A stretch of DNA of 64,000 nt. It comes from Trichomonas vaginalis G3. Lineage: Eukaryota; Parabasalia; Trichomonadida; Trichomonadidae. The stretch spans positions 3,252,879 to 3,316,878 of the forward strand of contig NC_067206.1 in the NCBI RefSeq assembly GCF_026262505.1, written 5' to 3'. The notes below the pieces were generated by a model. The model ran no database searches, was not told the DNA's origin, and saw only the letters and a program-made list of their open reading frames with translations. The translations under genes were made by a program, and so were the position numbers. Positions 61,274-64,000 of this stretch are shown here, one piece after another (position 1 is the first letter of the stretch; the number at the start of each line of letters is the position of its first letter).

Positions 61274-62359
61274 TTAGAAGAATTTTCTTATTCTTTCTGG
61301 CTTATTTTTATCTTTCCAGTACTCCCGCTCTAATGGTCCCAGATGTGTTGGCTTCGACTCTCTCAAGTTCTTAGATGGTATAACATCTTCAACGCCTCCT
61401 TCATATCTTACTTTATAAGTGTCATCGTTTATGTTGTAGTCAAGTATTTCAATAACCACTCCTCGCTTTGCTTCGTCAATGGTTTCAGCAAGTTTGCCAT
61501 TACTACTTTCAACTAATTTATGACGAGGATAAAATGCAATGGAGTCGTCAGCAGCTTTTATAAGATATCCATTACCTTGCGTAGAGTCTACGATATAATA
61601 ATTTCGACTTAACCTTAAACGTTTCTTTGTCAACGGTTTGTCGTCAAGAACTACACGAACTTTTGTACCAGGAGTGAGGGTAAATTGTGTTGAATTTCTG
61701 ATATTTTGTGTTTGACTTCGTTTCTTTTGTATATACTTTTCTTCTTGTTGTTGTGTCATTGAATTTGGTGTATGTCCTGTTGTAGAATGTGTTGAGGAAT
61801 TATATACTTCGAGAAAATGTTTCATTGTTTCTTCGGTAAAGTCTCGCTCTTGATTTAAATCTCTGAGAGTCCTTATGAAGCGGTTTATGATGCCGAGTAT
61901 GTTATGGTTATGGTCTTCAGTAGTGTAGTGAGTTATGTTATGCTTAATGAGAAAATCTGTGATTTCATTACTGAGGTAAGCACTGTCTTGGTCTGATGTT
62001 AAAGTACTTGGGCTATGTTCTGCTACAAACTTTTGTAAAACTCTTAACACTTCACGAGTTCCTTTATTTTTCATTGGATATGCATATGCTTTGCGAGTGT
62101 TAACATTAATGAAGATGAGGAATGGTGGCTTTCTTCCTTTTCTGCTTTGAATGAGAGTGTCAAATTGGTATGCGTCATGGGTTTTCGAGTAAATTGGTAA
62201 AAAGTAGTCGTAAGGGTTTATTTTTGTTTGATGTACAACATTTTTGTCAAAGAACCTTTTCACTTCAGCTCTGTTAGTAAATCCCCAACTCTTTGCAGCT
62301 TCATTGAATTTCTTAAATGACCTCCATGGATGTTGTTCGAATACTTCTTTCAAGCTCAT
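61274..62359 (-). CDS. Maverick integrase with chromo-like C-terminal domain
   Basis: 361 residues, open. N-terminal helical region, then an rve core: DAYQFDTLIQS (first Asp) and TLTSDQDSAYLS (second Asp). The third position in HNILGIINRFIRTLRDLNQE is Asn where most integrases have Glu, 35 residues after the second Asp. A polybasic stretch with KRSQTQN and an SH3-like part (GTKVRVVLDDKPLTKKRLR) follow. The C-terminal chromo/Tudor-like domain has VVIEILDYNINDDTYKVRYE and GGVEDVIPSKNL, a module that steers some integrases to chromatin. Good family match; the missing Glu makes activity uncertain. Confidence 0.88.
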   Translation of the reverse strand: MSLKEVFEQHPWRSFKKFNEAAKSWGFTNRAEVKRFFDKNVVHQTKINPYDYFLPIYSKTHDAYQFDTLIQSRKGRKPPFLIFINVNTRKAYAYPMKNKGTREVLRVLQKFVAEHSPSTLTSDQDSAYLSNEITDFLIKHNITHYTTEDHNHNILGIINRFIRTLRDLNQERDFTEETMKHFLEVYNSSTHSTTGHTPNSMTQQQEEKYIQKKRSQTQNIRNSTQFTLTPGTKVRVVLDDKPLTKKRLRLSRNYYIVDSTQGNGYLIKAADDSIAFYPRHKLVESSNGKLAETIDEAKRGVVIEILDYNINDDTYKVRYEGGVEDVIPSKNLRESKPTHLGPLEREYWKDKNKPERIRKFF

Positions 62360-62393
62360 TTATGTAAAGTTAAAGATTTTATTCAAGACGGTA

Positions 62394-62439
62394 AGCCTTG
62401 ACCCAAAGGGTCTAGGCTCAAGCGCGTTCATTGAACGCG
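62394..62439. repeat. GC-rich hairpins at the fibre-gene stop codon
   Basis: One hairpin pairs AGCCT/AGGCT and GACCC/GGGTC with an AAA loop (62394-62418, one mismatch). The second is CGCGTTCA-T-TGAACGCG (62423-62439). The fibre stop codon TGA (62428-62430, minus) lies inside the second stem. Confidence 0.75.
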
Positions 62440-64000
62440 GTACCATGCGAATACAGTCATAAATGGTGGCATATAATCTGCACCCGAGCCTGTTGGATTT
62501 GTTGTGAAAGTATGGACATGATTTCCTCCTGGTTCAGTTGGTCGAAAAGTCTTTTTTGCTGAATTGTTATAAGATGGAGATAAAACGTCATTGCCAGCTT
62601 TATAGTCTGAGTTGTATAATGGGTGGTCTCTTAATGAGTGGCTATGGTCGCCAGAAAAGTTTGTCGTTCCTGTATGAGTGTGCGCAGGTAAGTTTGCTTC
62701 TTTAATTTTCTTTGAACCTCCTGTTTGCTTTGAAGAGTTAGTGCAGTATAAGAATTTATCTACAATCTGTTGCCACGTACCAAAACCTAAAACACTTGCT
62801 GGATTTGTTGAGTTCATTGACGTATAAATAGAACCAACAGGATATATGGTTTCAAGAATCTGAGTCTTCATTGTTAGAAGTTCATGTTTAACATTTATAA
62901 ATCTTTTGCCATCTACAATATTTATATTGTTTGTTATTAAACCATTAGGAAAAGTAGGAGGATAAATTCTTTGTTCAACTAAAGATGTACCGTTTCTTCC
63001 TGTTTTTGTTACTTCTTCAATGCATGCTTTAATTTCTTTAATCTTGATTGTTTGAAATTCTTCATGTGTATGGTTCTTGTCGGCTTTACTGTCTAACATT
63101 GATGGTAGTTTGTATGCTTCAAAGTTTCTGGCATATTGATCAATGTTCCTGCAAAAGTTATCTAAATTGTTAAGAGTATCTTTTACGCTTGTACTCGGAT
63201 TCTCTGACGGTGCACTTGAACCGAGGGTATAGTTCAATATTATGTCGTCTGCTCTAACAGTAGTGAAGGATTTATGTGTATGGTTCTTGTCGGCTTTCTT
63301 ATCTAACATTGTTGGTAGTTCATATGCTTCAAAGTTTCTGGCATGATCTTCGATATTCCTGCAACTGTTATCTAAATTGTTAAGAGTATCTTTTACGCTT
63401 GTACTCGGATTCTCTAAAGGTGCACTTGAACCCAAATCATAGTTCAATATTATGTCGTCTGCTCTAACAGTAGTGAAGGATTCATGTGTATGGTTCTTGT
63501 CAGCTTTACTATTTAATGTAGCTTGAAGTTCATTTTATCGGAGATTTGTGTTTATGAGATTTCAAAACTTTGTTCGTTGCGTCAAGTTCATCTTTGTCAG
63601 CTTTACTTTTAATAGCATCTTCAAAAGTTATTTTTGCCTTAACTCTCAAAGTAAATCTTGGTTCAACTAATACACCGTTAACAGAGAAGTATGAAGCATA
63701 AATTTCATTGTTATAACCAAATGCTTCTGGTGCTTTACCTGTGTCATACTGTACAGTACAACGTATGTCATAACCTTCAGCACGAATGAATTTATATCTT
63801 CTTTCATTAACATCTTCCGTCTTCACTTCTTCATCCTGTGTTAAATATCCGTGGTAGTCCGTTATAATCTGTTCATCTGAACTTATATAATGAACATGGT
63901 TTTTATCTGCTTTTTCGGCTAATTTCTCTTCTATCTCATTTATTTCAAGTTCATGCCTACCACCACCTCCCGAAGAAGTATTTTTCTTCAGCTCTTGAAG
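62428..64000 (-). pseudogene. Second fibre/collar protein, frameshifted and cut by the window end
   Basis: The coding sense runs from the window edge to about 63530, then continues in another frame to 62428. The break is in an A-run near 63533-63537, which also creates the stop after HKHKSPIK. Contents: EKLAEKADKNHVHYIS near the edge, two repeats of about 78 residues with NPSTSVKDTLNNLDN and KADKNHTH, then the collar domain (YPVGSIYTSMNSTNPASVLG, GTWQQIVDKFLYC, LPAHTHTGTTNFSGDHSH) and the same MPPFMTVFAWYRVQ ending as the first fibre. KADKNHTH-type motifs are trimeric fibre linkers in phages. A single indel may be a real lesion or a sequencing error. Confidence 0.8.

Larger units (their letters stand above)
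61053..64000. mobile_element. Second Maverick-like element, partial
   Basis: Holds an integrase gene and a fibre/collar gene related to that of the first element, both on the minus strand with the same start context (ACATAAATG). It continues beyond the window. The exact left boundary is not visible: it lies at or after 61053, or the first Maverick landed inside its edge. No terminal repeat was recognised in 61053-61270. Confidence 0.6.

Overview
The window is nuclear DNA of a parabasalid protist. The best fit is Trichomonas vaginalis or a very close relative. The base composition is very AT-rich, and the genes are long, apparently intronless and packed on both strands. Two genes (EF-hand protein, Pelota) carry the trichomonad initiator TCATTTTTCA a few bases before the ATG. 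A BRCA2 homologue has 14 BRC repeats, and a Maverick/Polinton giant transposon is present, a class known to be abundant in T. vaginalis. The species call is inference; the clade call is fairly secure.

Host part (1-39260). The genes are: a prenylatable EF-hand protein (-), a MATE transporter (-), Pelota/Dom34 (-), a CLN3/battenin-like membrane protein (-), a THADA/Trm732-like HEAT protein (-), a small tail-anchored protein (+), a large Pro/Gln- and Glu/Lys-rich protein (-), a hotdog-fold protein (+), BRCA2 (+), a GRIP-domain golgin (-), a beta-helical type I membrane protein (+), a coiled-coil protein (+), an importin-beta/karyopherin (+) and a probable Tubby-like C-terminal-domain protein (-). 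They cover translation quality control, tRNA modification, recombination, Golgi tethering and nuclear import, and do not look like an operon or pathway cluster. A degraded 2.1-kb transposon with 16-bp inverted ends and an 8-bp target duplication lies at 1111-3256. Smaller palindromic repeats lie in the same intergenic region and in the one at 5348-7008.

Maverick part (39267-61046, 21,780 bp). The boundaries are exact: two 801-bp terminal inverted repeats with no length difference, flanked by a 6-bp duplication (aatgtt). Each repeat carries the same 188-residue ORF. Inside are protein-primed DNA polymerase B, a retroviral-type integrase, an HNH endonuclease, a primase-superfamily 3 helicase, a KilA-N protein, a phage-like collar/fibre protein, a probable minor capsid (penton) protein, a packaging ATPase, the probable major capsid protein and several small virion-type proteins. 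The polymerase, integrase, ATPase and capsid genes, and two further virion-region genes, are broken by small frameshifts (the polymerase also by an in-frame stop). The HNH gene has a lesser frameshift near its 3' end. The helicase, KilA-N, fibre and TIR genes are open. No maturation protease was recognised. Near-identical ends with broken core genes suggest recent movement helped in trans, or sequence error confined to this segment.

A second Maverick-like element begins to the right of 61052 (intact integrase with a chromo-like tail, a second fibre gene with one frameshift) and runs off the window. The element genes use start contexts unlike those of the host (TAAATG and two other shared leaders). 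They are also peppered with tiny GC-rich triloop hairpins, several inside reading frames and three holding the stop codon. Inverted arrays of a 121-129 bp repeat flank the HNH-helicase module. These are the least explained signals in the window.
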